DNA from: Draconibacterium sp. | Lineage (GTDB): Bacteria; Bacteroidota; Bacteroidia; Bacteroidales; Prolixibacteraceae | Length of the DNA: 12,046 nt | Direction: 5' to 3' | Assembly (NCBI GenBank): GCA_027011835.1 | Contig: JALUZN010000107.1 | Location: forward strand, 1 to 12,046 | In this document: positions 1 through 7,414 of the stretch, piece after piece | Layout of the letters: every line of letters begins with the position of its first letter | How positions within the stretch are numbered: position 1 is the stretch's first letter | Program-made: the position numbers and the translations under genes | The notes under the pieces: model-generated | The model's input: the letters and a program-made list of their open reading frames with translations, nothing else | Database searches by the model: none | Told to the model about the DNA's origin: nothing

Positions 1-93
1 TTTAATCGAAGATATCACGGAGAAGCATTGTTCAACCGGCTTTTAGTGGCATGCGTGAGTTATAAAAACGAGTTTGGGTATAAATACGGATAA
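1..93 (+). CDS. C-terminal end of an unidentified protein (partial at window edge)
   Basis: Reading frame 1 is open from the first base to a TAA at 91-93 and gives 30 residues. The other two forward frames meet stops early (frame 3 in its first codon, frame 2 after 14 codons). The visible tail is rich in aromatic and basic residues and ends in NEFGYKYG. No family can be recognised from so little. The gene runs in the same direction as the head-GIN gene, but about 140 bases and a dispersed repeat separate them, so an operon is not evident. Confidence 0.55.
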   Translation, partial: FNRRYHGEALFNRLLVACVSYKNEFGYKYG

Positions 94-101
94 TCATAAA
101 A

Positions 102-230
102 AATAAATAATTATAAGTATATGAAACATTCATGATAAAAGATTTTACACACAGGAGCATGATTAAGTTAAAACACTAATTTTCTTGTCTTGTGTCTTGG
201 TTCTTGTATCTTGAATCTAAATTTTAAATT
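102..230 (+). repeat. Dispersed intergenic repeat, copy 1 (TCTTGNN heptads)
   Basis: This stretch is closely similar to 6121-6240 over its whole length, with only scattered substitutions and small indels. Shared blocks include ATTCATGATAAAAGA, CACACAGGAGCAT and the final series of heptads TCTTGTG, TCTTGGT, TCTTGTA, TCTTGAA, TCTAAAT at 188-222. Copy 1 has about 8 extra bases (180-187) just before the heptads. ACACAGGA (149-156) can pair with TCTTGTGT (188-195) as an 8-bp stem with one G-U pair. The copy ends about 4 bases before the ATG at 234, so it supplies the whole upstream region of the head-GIN gene and probably its promoter or leader. I saw no clear terminal inverted repeats or target duplications. 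Confidence 0.85.
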
Positions 231-233
231 ACA

Positions 234-938
234 ATGAAAATCAGATTACAGTATACTCTTTTATTTTTATCGGTTTTGTTTTTAACTACTTCGCTTTTTG
301 CCAAAGAGGAGGAGCGTAATGTGGCTACTTTTTCGGAAGTATCATTACGAATTGATGCAAAAGTTTATATCGAGCAAGGCGACGAGCAAAAAGTAGTTGT
401 TGGCGCAAAAGCGTCGACATTAGACGAGCTGATTACAGAAGTAAAAGGGCGGGCATTAATTATCCGTTTTCCAAATAAAAACCTTTTTCGTAACGACTTT
501 CACCCGGGAGCAATAGAGATTCATATTACCGTTCCCGAGGTTGATAAACTGTCGGTTTCGGGCTCGGGAAGTCTTTTCCTCGAAGATGTAAAGTCGCGAA
601 TTATCGATTTGTATGTGAGTGGGAGCGGGGATATTACTTTCGAAAATCTGAAGACAAAACGCATCTCGGCATCGGTTTCGGGCTCGGGAAATATTAACAT
701 AAAAAGCGGTGGTATTGCCGACGAATTAAAGGCAGCCATTTCGGGCTCGGGAAATATTAATGCTAAAAATTTCGAAGCTTCAAATGTAGTTGTTCATACT
801 TTGGGGTCGGGGAGTTGCTCAATTACTTCGAACGGAGCGATAAAAGCTCGAATTACAGGCTCAGGTAATGTTTATTACAAGGGAAATCCAAGTATCGACT
901 CGGCGGTAACCGGCTCGGGAAGTGTGCGCGAACTTTAG
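234..938 (+). CDS. Secreted head-GIN domain protein (DUF2807 family)
   Basis: The protein has 234 residues. Residues 1-23 form a signal peptide: basic start, hydrophobic core, then LFA before KEEE. Residues of about 30-230 match the head-GIN (DUF2807) type, a right-handed beta-helix fold found in many Bacteroidota surface proteins and sometimes annotated as a putative autotransporter adhesin head. The glycine turn GSG recurs at residues 110, 130, 150, 171, 191, 209 and 227, about every 20 residues, as expected for one helix coil per repeat. The likely location is the periplasm or cell surface, since no lipobox or C-terminal anchor is visible. The molecular role of the family is not established. 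The ATG at 234 is the only start that keeps the signal peptide. The gene stands alone, converging on the dehydrogenase gene with a 15-base gap, and its upstream region is a dispersed repeat. Confidence 0.88.
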   Translation: MKIRLQYTLLFLSVLFLTTSLFAKEEERNVATFSEVSLRIDAKVYIEQGDEQKVVVGAKASTLDELITEVKGRALIIRFPNKNLFRNDFHPGAIEIHITVPEVDKLSVSGSGSLFLEDVKSRIIDLYVSGSGDITFENLKTKRISASVSGSGNINIKSGGIADELKAAISGSGNINAKNFEASNVVVHTLGSGSCSITSNGAIKARITGSGNVYYKGNPSIDSAVTGSGSVREL

Positions 939-947
939 GGATTCAAT

Positions 948-967
948 TTGAGCTTAAAAGTGCTCAA
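948..967. terminator. Weak hairpin between convergent genes
   Basis: TTGAGC (948-953) and GCTCAA (962-967) form a 6-bp stem with an 8-base loop. It lies between the head-GIN stop and the end of the dehydrogenase gene, whose stop codon is in the loop. It could serve both strands, but the stem is short and neither side has a long T tract, so its role as a terminator is tentative. Confidence 0.3.
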
Positions 968-2489
968 TTAAACTCATAGCTGCTTTAATTCCATCGGCAG
1001 CACTCGAAATTATTCCGCCTGCATATCCGCTCCCTTCGCCAACCAGGTACAGGTTCTTAAAATTTTCGACCTGTCCGTTTTTCTCGCGAATGACCTGCAC
1101 CGGCGACGAAGTCTTGCTCTCGAAACCCAAAAGATTACCGGTTTCAAATCCTCTTATTTTTCGTTTGAAATCGAGTAGCCCGGCCTGCATCGATTTTACA
1201 ACTGTTGCCGGTAGCATCTCCCAGAGAGGTGCCGGTTGAAGTCCCAGCGGATAACTACTTTCAAAATTGTTTTTGTGGTTTTTCTCTTTCAAAAAATCAG
1301 TAATAGAACAAATTGGAGCGTTGTAACTGTTCGAAAAGCGATAAAATTCGTTCTCCAGGTTTTGCAGGTTTTCCAGTGCTTCAACGGGCGAAACGGTTTT
1401 TCCTGCCAGCTCGTCGGGATGAATGCCGGCAACGCAGGCGGCATTTGCAAAACGGCCCCCGCGTTTGTAAAAACTCATTCCGTTAACAATATTTGCTTTT
1501 TCGTAGGCAGTTGCGGGCACTACCACACCTCCCGGGCACATACAAAACGAAAAAACCTGATGATTACCGTCGGCACGCGAAGTTAAACGGTATTCGGCAG
1601 CTTTAATTCCGGGCAGTTTTTTAACCCCCCATTGCGCTACGTTTATTAATTCTTGCGCGTGTTCCATGCGACTGCCAATGGCAAAATTTTTTGTTCGAAA
1701 CGGAACGCCTCTTCGTATCAGCATTTTATAGGTTTCGAGCGCCGAGTGCCCGGGTGCAATAAAAACCTCGTCGGCAGGTAAATCGCCGCGTGAGGTAACA
1801 ACACTTGTAACTTTTTGGTTGCTTACAACAATATCTTCGAGCATTGTGTCGAACAAGAATACGCCACCCGCATTTTTAAATTTAACGCGTAAATTTTTGA
1901 CAATTTTCCGGAGGTTGTCGGTTCCTAAGTGGGGGTGAGTCATATAGAGAATCTCTTCCGGAGCACCGGCTTCAACGTAACTTCTCAGAATAAAATGTTT
2001 CTCTTTCGAAATACGTTTCGAGCGTGAAGTGAGTTTGCCATCGGAGAAAGTGCCGGCACCGCCTTCGCCAAACGAATAGTTGTTTTTTGGGTCGAAAACA
2101 GACGTTTTTTCAAATGTTGAAATTGCTCTTCCCCGCTTTTCAACCTCCGAGCCCCGCTCTATTAACGTAACGTTAAACCCCGCTTTTTGTAAAACAAAAG
2201 CAGTAAAAAAACCTGCCGGGCCGCTCCCTGCAACAACAACCTTTTTCTCTCTTTTTTTATAAGGAATAATTAACTCTTCCGTTTTGGTGTGTTCTTCTTC
2301 TTTTATCTCGGGCGAGTTTACAACAACTTTTACAAGCCAAAAAATATTCGACTTTTTACGTGCATCGAGACTTTTGTTTTCAATTTGAAACGAAAAATTA
2401 TCGATTCGTAATGTTTTATAAATCTTTTTTCGAAGTTGTTCGGCAGTATAGTCGGTGGGCAGTTTTAGCAAAATTGTTTTATATCCCAT
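954..2489 (-). CDS. FAD-dependent dehydrogenase of the COG2509 type
   Basis: The product is a cytoplasmic flavoprotein of 511 residues. Residues 1-80 form the N-terminal extension usual in this family. The FAD-binding Rossmann motif is GSGPAG at 88-93, followed by an acidic residue (E111) at the end of the second strand that would hold the ribose. GEGGAGTFSDGKL (141-153) and CMCPGGVVVPA (316-326) are typical of this uncharacterised dehydrogenase group. The C-terminal FAD motif YLVGEGSGYAGG lies at 481-492. Length is normal for the group and all flavin-binding motifs are present. The substrate is not known. It is transcribed away from the exporter genes and shares only the 239-base intergenic region with them. 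A TACTTTTG element 20 bases before the start codon fits a Bacteroidota -7 box. Confidence 0.87.
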   Translation of the reverse strand: MGYKTILLKLPTDYTAEQLRKKIYKTLRIDNFSFQIENKSLDARKKSNIFWLVKVVVNSPEIKEEEHTKTEELIIPYKKREKKVVVAGSGPAGFFTAFVLQKAGFNVTLIERGSEVEKRGRAISTFEKTSVFDPKNNYSFGEGGAGTFSDGKLTSRSKRISKEKHFILRSYVEAGAPEEILYMTHPHLGTDNLRKIVKNLRVKFKNAGGVFLFDTMLEDIVVSNQKVTSVVTSRGDLPADEVFIAPGHSALETYKMLIRRGVPFRTKNFAIGSRMEHAQELINVAQWGVKKLPGIKAAEYRLTSRADGNHQVFSFCMCPGGVVVPATAYEKANIVNGMSFYKRGGRFANAACVAGIHPDELAGKTVSPVEALENLQNLENEFYRFSNSYNAPICSITDFLKEKNHKNNFESSYPLGLQPAPLWEMLPATVVKSMQAGLLDFKRKIRGFETGNLLGFESKTSSPVQVIREKNGQVENFKNLYLVGEGSGYAGGIISSAADGIKAAMSLIEHF

Positions 2490-2508
2490 GTGGTTTCTCT
2501 TTCGGTGT

Positions 2509-2516
2509 CAAAAGTA
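2509..2516 (-). promoter_or_regulatory. Probable -7 promoter element of the FAD dehydrogenase gene
   Basis: Read on the minus strand, this is TACTTTTG, an exact match to the Bacteroidota -7 consensus TAnnTTTG, 20 bases before the start codon. A TTG lies 14 bases further upstream (2531-2533), shorter than the usual spacing of about 19, so the -33 element is uncertain. Confidence 0.5.
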
Positions 2517-2670
2517 AAAAAACAGAATGTCAATAAAAAACGTGTAACAAACCTGGTGGTTGTGCGTCTTATGCTTTAGTTAAAAACCTTTTGTCAGAGG
2601 TGCAATCAATATTTTATACGCTATAGAAATTCTTTCGCAGACAAAAATCGGGTGTTTATCGAATAAATAA

Positions 2671-2700
2671 TAGTTGATAGTTGATAAATGTGCACATTTG
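2671..2700 (+). promoter_or_regulatory. Palindrome and tandem heptamer upstream of the exporter operon
   Basis: TAGTTGA occurs twice in tandem (2671-2684). It is followed by the perfect 14-bp palindrome AAATGTGCACATTT (2686-2699). The right arm overlaps CACATTTG, which resembles the -7 element TAnnTTTG except for its first base. The site lies about 30 bases before the ATPase start codon. This is what an operator overlapping a promoter would look like, but no regulator gene is adjacent and the site is unproven. Confidence 0.4.
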
Positions 2701-2728
2701 AGCAGAAAACAATTAGAAAGCAATTTAA

Positions 2729-3454
2729 ATGATTAGTTTAAAAAACATTCATAAATCGTATGTTACCGGGGGCAATTCGCTACATGTATTAAAAGGCATC
2801 GACCTTGAAATAGAGAAGGGAGAATTTGTTTCGATAATGGGTTCTTCGGGGTCGGGCAAATCAACACTGTTAAATATTCTTGGCATTTTAGATAATTACG
2901 ACGAAGGCGAATACTTTTTAAATGGGTCGCTTGTAAAAAATATGTCGGAAAAGAAAGCGGCTAAATTGCGAAACGAACTGGTTGGTTTCGTGTTTCAGTC
3001 GTTTAATCTAATATCGTTTAAAAATGCGATGGAAAATGTTGCTCTTCCACTCTATTATCAAGGGGTGAGCAGGAAGAAACGTAACCGGATTGCACTCGAA
3101 TATCTCGATAAAATGGGTTTGCTCGAGTGGGCCGAACACATGCCAAACGAAATGTCGGGAGGACAAAAACAGCGAGTTGCCATTGCCCGTTCATTAATCT
3201 CGGAACCTAAAATTATTTTTGCCGACGAGCCAACCGGTGCACTCGACACATCGACATCGTACGAAGTGATGGACATATTAAAACAGATAAACAACGATGG
3301 AATAACCGTAATTCTGGTTACACACGAGCACGATATAGCCGCAATGACTCAGAAAATTGTTCGGTTAAACGACGGAGTAATTGCCGAAATAATTAAAAAC
3401 GGCGATTTAAAAAGCTGGAAAACCCAATATGCAAAAGAGTATAATATGGCTTAA
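2729..3454 (+). CDS. ABC exporter ATP-binding subunit (MacB/LolD type)
   Basis: The product is a 241-residue nucleotide-binding subunit that would power the permeases encoded just downstream. All motifs are intact: Walker A GSSGSGKST (38-46), Q-loop Gln90, signature MSGGQ (142-146), Walker B IIFADE (162-167), D-loop ALDT (171-174) and switch His199. The motif FQSFNLI after the Q-loop and the overall length place it in the MacB/LolD/FtsE subgroup, which works with FtsX-like permeases by mechanotransmission instead of classic substrate translocation. It is a free-standing ATPase, unlike MacB of E. coli where it is fused to the permease. It has a tail of about 20 residues beyond the conserved core. 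It is the first gene of the exporter cluster, 39 bases ahead of the first permease. Confidence 0.95.
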   Translation: MISLKNIHKSYVTGGNSLHVLKGIDLEIEKGEFVSIMGSSGSGKSTLLNILGILDNYDEGEYFLNGSLVKNMSEKKAAKLRNELVGFVFQSFNLISFKNAMENVALPLYYQGVSRKKRNRIALEYLDKMGLLEWAEHMPNEMSGGQKQRVAIARSLISEPKIIFADEPTGALDTSTSYEVMDILKQINNDGITVILVTHEHDIAAMTQKIVRLNDGVIAEIIKNGDLKSWKTQYAKEYNMA

Positions 3455-3493
3455 GAATATTGAAACTTTGAATCAGGAATTTTAATAAAAACT

Positions 3494-4756
3494 ATGTTCG
3501 ACATCGATATTTGGCAAGAGATATTCTCCACAATCAAAAAAAATAAAATGAGAACCTTCCTCACCGGTTTTAGTGTGGCGTGGGGAATTTTTATGCTCAT
3601 GGTTTTGTTGGGTTCGGGCAATGGATTGAGTAATGGTGTTTCGGAAAATTTTATGCGCGACGCCATTAACGGAATGTGGTTGTGGAGCGGCGAAACCAGT
3701 ATGCCGTACAAAGGAATGAAAGAGGGACGGGAAATTAAATTTACAAATTCCGATTACGAAACGTTAAAAACACTTCCCGGAATTGAAAAAACATCGGGGC
3801 GATACTATCTGAATGGAAATACCTTTTCGTATGGTAACGAATACGGAAACTATACGGCAATTACATGCCACCCCGATTTGCAGGATGTTGAGTCGATACA
3901 AGTGGTAAAGGGGCGTTTTATTAACGATATTGATATTCGGAACACGCGAAAATCGGTTGTTTTGGGGAAAGATATTTACGATGCTCTTTTTAAAAAGAAG
4001 GAAGCCATTGGGGAATATGTAAAAATAAACAACATTCCGTTTAAAGTTGTAGGCATTTGCAAAGAGAACGGAAGCACACGTCATCGCAACGCATATATTC
4101 CGGTTACTACCGGGCAAAAAGTGTTTAACGGCTCAAACCGTTTACACAATTTTGCATTAACAATAAATGCAAAAACACTCGATGAGAGTAAAGCCATTGA
4201 AACTGAAGTGCGTCAGACTCTTGCCCACAAACACCGGTTCAATGCGGCCGATAAATCGGCACTCGGTTCGTACAATAAACTTGAAGACGTAATGCAGACC
4301 ATGAAAATATTTCAGGCTATAAAAATATTTATTTGGATAATTGGCATAGGAACATTAATTGCCGGAGTAGTTGGCGTAAGCAATATAATGCTGATAATTG
4401 TTAAAGAGCGAACCAAAGAAATTGGTGTTCGAAAAGCAATTGGTGCCAGTCCCGCTTCGGTAATCGGGTTAATACTTCTCGAGTCGGTATTAATTACAAC
4501 AGTGGCCGGTTACATTGGACTTGTATTGGGAACCGGATTGATGGAGGGAATAAACTTTTTTGTTGAACAGCAATATGCAGCAGCAGAAGTTGCAAATGGC
4601 GGAATGGGAACCACTTTTTTCCGTAACCCCACAGTGAACTTAAACATAGCAGCCCTTGCCACACTTTTACTTGTAATTGCGGGTACACTGGCCGGGTATA
4701 TTCCGGCAAAACGGGCGGCAAAAATAAAACCAATTGAAGCGTTACGCGATGAATAG
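3494..4756 (+). CDS. MacB/FtsX-type ABC permease, first paralogue
   Basis: The permease has 420 residues and the MacB architecture: a short cytoplasmic helix (1-20), TM1 at about 21-43, a large periplasmic MacB_PCD-like domain (about 45-275), then the FtsX domain with TM2 about 277-302, TM3 about 325-348 and TM4 about 385-405. The cytoplasmic coupling segment after TM2 reads KERTKEIGVRKAIGASP (304-320), the hallmark of the family. The protein ends in IPAKRAAKIKPIEALRDE, also typical. It is clearly related along its length to the next gene; both begin MFD.D.W.EI and share WGIFML in TM1. The two would pair as a heterodimer in the inner membrane, driven by the upstream ATPase. Substrate unknown. 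Confidence 0.93.
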   Translation: MFDIDIWQEIFSTIKKNKMRTFLTGFSVAWGIFMLMVLLGSGNGLSNGVSENFMRDAINGMWLWSGETSMPYKGMKEGREIKFTNSDYETLKTLPGIEKTSGRYYLNGNTFSYGNEYGNYTAITCHPDLQDVESIQVVKGRFINDIDIRNTRKSVVLGKDIYDALFKKKEAIGEYVKINNIPFKVVGICKENGSTRHRNAYIPVTTGQKVFNGSNRLHNFALTINAKTLDESKAIETEVRQTLAHKHRFNAADKSALGSYNKLEDVMQTMKIFQAIKIFIWIIGIGTLIAGVVGVSNIMLIIVKERTKEIGVRKAIGASPASVIGLILLESVLITTVAGYIGLVLGTGLMEGINFFVEQQYAAAEVANGGMGTTFFRNPTVNLNIAALATLLLVIAGTLAGYIPAKRAAKIKPIEALRDE

Positions 4757-4762
4757 AGAACC

Positions 4763-4789
4763 CTCTCCCCACTATTTTGACAGGGAGAG
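4763..4789 (+). other. Hairpin between the two permease genes
   Basis: CTCTCCC (4763-4769) and GGGAGAG (4783-4789) form a perfect 7-bp, G/C-rich stem with a 13-base loop, within the 67-base gap after the first permease. An A-rich stretch follows and no T tract, so it is not a standard intrinsic terminator. It may be an RNA stability or processing element that adjusts the expression of upstream relative to downstream genes. Confidence 0.45.
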
Positions 4790-4823
4790 AAAACAGATTG
4801 ATAAAAAAATTTGAACTAAAAAT

Positions 4824-6089
4824 ATGTTCGATTTAGATTTATGGAAAGAGATAGTAAGTGCCCTTAAGAAAAATAGAGTGCGAAGTTTTATGACAGCATT
4901 CGGCGTTTTTTGGGGAATATTTATGCTCGTTATTATGTCGGGTGCCGGACGCGCACTCGAAAATGGTGTAATGGACGGCATTAAAGCATTTGCATCGAAC
5001 TCCGCTTTCTTTTGGACGGAACGCACAAGCAAACCATATAAAGGCTTTCAGAGAGGACGAAGGTGGAACTATAAAAACTCCGACATTGAATACATAAGAG
5101 CAAATATTAGCGATGTAGAATATTTATCGCCCCGGCTTTTTGGAGGAAGATCGAACAATGGAAACAATACAATCAGAGGAAAGAAAACAGGGGCATTTAA
5201 TGTTTATGGCGACTATCCCGATTTTTATAAAATAGACCCCTGGACTCCCATAAAAGGACGGCTGTTAAACGAAATTGATATTTTACAAAACCGGAAAGTT
5301 TGCATTATTGGCGAACGCGTTGAAGAGGTGATGTTTAACGACGACGAAAATCCAATTGGGAAATATCTAAAAGTAAATGGCGTCTATTTCCAGGTGGTTG
5401 GCGTTGTTCATCCCGAAACAAATATAAATATTGGTGGCGGGCGAAAAAAAGAGACCATAATGATTCCCTTTTCTACAATGCAAAAAACGTATAACCACGG
5501 CGATGTTGTTCATTTCTTCTCGGTTACGTCGAAACCCGGAGTTCCGGTTAGCAAAATTGAAAAACAGTTGTCGGCGCTTCTAAAGAAACGTCACAGTATT
5601 GCCCCCGACGACCTACAGGCAGTTGGCTCGTTTAATATCGAAGTTGAGTGGAAAAAATACAAAGGATTATTTGCCGGAATTCAGATATTAACGTGGATTG
5701 TGGGCATTGGAACTTTGCTTGCCGGAGTTATTGGTGTTAGTAATATAATGTTGGTTATTATAAAAGAGCGGACAAAAGAGATTGGTATTCAGCGTGCCAT
5801 TGGAGCAACGCCGGGAAATGTAATAAAACACATTGTTGCCGAAAGTGTATTCCTGACTGTTCTGGCAGGTTTTATAGGATTAACTTTGGGTGTCGGGCTG
5901 CTCGAACTTTTAAATATGGCGTTGCAAGCAGGGCCGCAAGATGATATGTTTTTACGCCGGCCTGAGATTAGTTTTACTATGGCATCGGTAGCTCTGTCGG
6001 TTTTGGTGGTTGCCGGGATTTTTGCCGGATTAATACCTGCAAAACGTGCAGTAAGTATAAAACCAATCGATGCAATTCGCGATGAATAG
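4824..6089 (+). CDS. MacB/FtsX-type ABC permease, second paralogue
   Basis: This is the 421-residue paralogue of the preceding permease, with the same layout: TM1 about 21-43, periplasmic domain about 45-280, TM2 about 287-312, TM3 about 335-358 and TM4 about 388-408. The coupling segment KERTKEIGIQRAIGATP (314-330) is intact, and the C-terminus reads IPAKRAVSIKPIDAIRDE. The periplasmic domains of the two proteins differ much more than their membrane parts, which suggests separate roles toward adaptor or substrate within one heterodimer. It is followed by 153 bases before the adaptor gene, much the longest gap inside the cluster, because a dispersed repeat lies there. Confidence 0.93.
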   Translation: MFDLDLWKEIVSALKKNRVRSFMTAFGVFWGIFMLVIMSGAGRALENGVMDGIKAFASNSAFFWTERTSKPYKGFQRGRRWNYKNSDIEYIRANISDVEYLSPRLFGGRSNNGNNTIRGKKTGAFNVYGDYPDFYKIDPWTPIKGRLLNEIDILQNRKVCIIGERVEEVMFNDDENPIGKYLKVNGVYFQVVGVVHPETNINIGGGRKKETIMIPFSTMQKTYNHGDVVHFFSVTSKPGVPVSKIEKQLSALLKKRHSIAPDDLQAVGSFNIEVEWKKYKGLFAGIQILTWIVGIGTLLAGVIGVSNIMLVIIKERTKEIGIQRAIGATPGNVIKHIVAESVFLTVLAGFIGLTLGVGLLELLNMALQAGPQDDMFLRRPEISFTMASVALSVLVVAGIFAGLIPAKRAVSIKPIDAIRDE

Positions 6090-6120
6090 AATAGTTTTCC
6101 ACAGAGGGAAGTTAGGGAAA

Positions 6121-6240
6121 GAATAAAAATTATAATCATATGAGACATTCATGATAAAAGAATTCACACACAGGAGCATAGATAAGTTAAAGCACTAATC
6201 TTGTGTCTTGGTTCTTGTATCTTGATTCTAAATTTTAAAC
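6121..6240 (+). repeat. Dispersed intergenic repeat, copy 2 (TCTTGNN heptads)
   Basis: This is the second copy of the repeat at 102-230, in the same orientation. It carries the heptads TCTTGTG, TCTTGGT, TCTTGTA, TCTTGAT, TCTAAAT at 6199-6233, and the same potential stem of ACACAGGA (6168-6175) with TCTTGTGT (6199-6206). It ends 2 bases before the ATG of the adaptor gene. Substitutions relative to copy 1 are scattered, and copy 1 has about 8 extra bases before the heptads. The copy fills most of the gap between the second permease and the adaptor, so it may provide an internal promoter or leader inside the operon. Confidence 0.85.
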
Positions 6241-6242
6241 AG

Positions 6243-7370
6243 ATGAAGAAAGTAGTTAGAGTTTTAGGAATTTTAGTTTTGGTTGGTGTGTTTGGCGGAA
6301 CGATGTATTTCCTGTATACCAAATCGAAACCCAAAACAGAGATGTACGAGAATAAAACCCCGTTTATTAGTAATGTGGTTATGAAAACGGTTGCAACAGG
6401 CTCGGTGGTACCGCGTTACGAGATTGATATTAAGCCGCAGGTTTCGGGAATTATTGATGAACTTTACCTCGAGGCGGGCGACCGGATTACAAAAGGTCAG
6501 GTGGTTGCCCGTATTAAAATAATTCCCGATATGGTTACATTAAATGCTGCCGAGACACGTCTGAACCGGGCAAAAATTAATTTCGACGATGCAAAAATCG
6601 ATTACGACCGTCAGCAGAAATTATTCGATAAAAATGTAATATCGTACGAAGAGTTCAAAAAGGCCAAGTTGGGGTACGTTTCAACAAAAGAGGAGTTGGA
6701 AGCAGCCGAAAATAATTTGGAATTAATCAAAAATGGTGTAACAAAAAAGGCCAAAACTGCTACTAATACGTTGGTTCGTTCAACAATCGACGGAATGGTT
6801 CTCGATGTTCCCGTTAAAGTGGGCAACTCGGTAATTCAGGCAAATACCTTTAATGCCGGTACAACCATTGCATCGGTGGCCAATATGAACGATATGATTT
6901 TTAAAGGAAATGTTGACGAAACCGAAGTGGGGAAAATTAAGGAAGGGATGCCAATAGAACTGGAAATAGGAGCCATTGACAAAGAGAAATTTGAGGCGTT
7001 TTTAGAGTATATTTCGCCAAAGGGGAAAGAGGAAAACGGAGCCATTCAGTTTGAAATAAAAGCAAAGGTAAACCTGAAAGAGGGGCAGTTTATCCGTGCA
7101 GGCTACAGTGCAAATGCAAGCATTGTTTTAGATAAAAAAGATAGTGTGATGGTGATTCCAGAAGGGCTTTTAAAGTTTGAAAACGACTCGTCGTTTGTTG
7201 AGGTAAATACCGGTACAACAGAAGAGCCGAATTACGAAAAACGATTTGTTAAAACAGGCCTCTCCGATGGTATTAATATTGAAATTACCGACGGATTACA
7301 ACTCGACGATAAGATAAAAGGAGAAATAATTAATCAGAAAAAGACAAAAGATAGCGAGTCTGACAATTAA
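6243..7370 (+). CDS. Periplasmic adaptor (membrane-fusion protein, MacA/HlyD type)
   Basis: The adaptor has 375 residues and would bridge the permease pair and the TolC-like outer-membrane channel. Residues 6-25 form an N-terminal membrane anchor. The first half of the biotinyl-lipoyl domain lies at about 55-92 (IKPQVSGIIDELYLEAGD) and an alpha-helical coiled-coil hairpin at about 97-165. The second lipoyl half is at about 170-205, the beta-barrel domain at about 208-295 (VDETEVGKIKEGMPIELEIG) and a membrane-proximal domain at about 300-365. A longer frame opens at a TTG at 6201, but those 14 extra codons lie inside the dispersed repeat and would precede the anchor with an unrelated sequence; the ATG at 6243 gives a normal start (MKKVVRVLGILVLVG). 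The TolC-family gene follows after 44 bases. Confidence 0.93.
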   Translation: MKKVVRVLGILVLVGVFGGTMYFLYTKSKPKTEMYENKTPFISNVVMKTVATGSVVPRYEIDIKPQVSGIIDELYLEAGDRITKGQVVARIKIIPDMVTLNAAETRLNRAKINFDDAKIDYDRQQKLFDKNVISYEEFKKAKLGYVSTKEELEAAENNLELIKNGVTKKAKTATNTLVRSTIDGMVLDVPVKVGNSVIQANTFNAGTTIASVANMNDMIFKGNVDETEVGKIKEGMPIELEIGAIDKEKFEAFLEYISPKGKEENGAIQFEIKAKVNLKEGQFIRAGYSANASIVLDKKDSVMVIPEGLLKFENDSSFVEVNTGTTEEPNYEKRFVKTGLSDGINIEITDGLQLDDKIKGEIINQKKTKDSESDN

Positions 7371-7414
7371 AAACTCGGTTTAATTGTTTTACTTCGATTT
7401 AAAAATAAAACAAA

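Noticed and set aside
1236..1586. Plus-strand frame of 116 codons opposite the FAD dehydrogenase gene
   Set aside because: It lies wholly inside a well-supported gene on the other strand and shows no family motif, so it is a shadow frame.
3764..4117. Minus-strand frame of 117 codons opposite the first permease
   Set aside because: It is antisense to a clear MacB-type gene, has no recognisable domain and no promoter or leader.
5789..6148. Minus-strand frame of 119 codons overlapping the end of the second permease
   Set aside because: Its composition mirrors the antisense of the conserved FtsX domain; there is no independent support.
6201..6242. Longer N-terminus for the adaptor starting at TTG 6201
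   Set aside because: The extra 14 codons lie in the dispersed repeat and precede a normal membrane-anchor start at ATG 6243.
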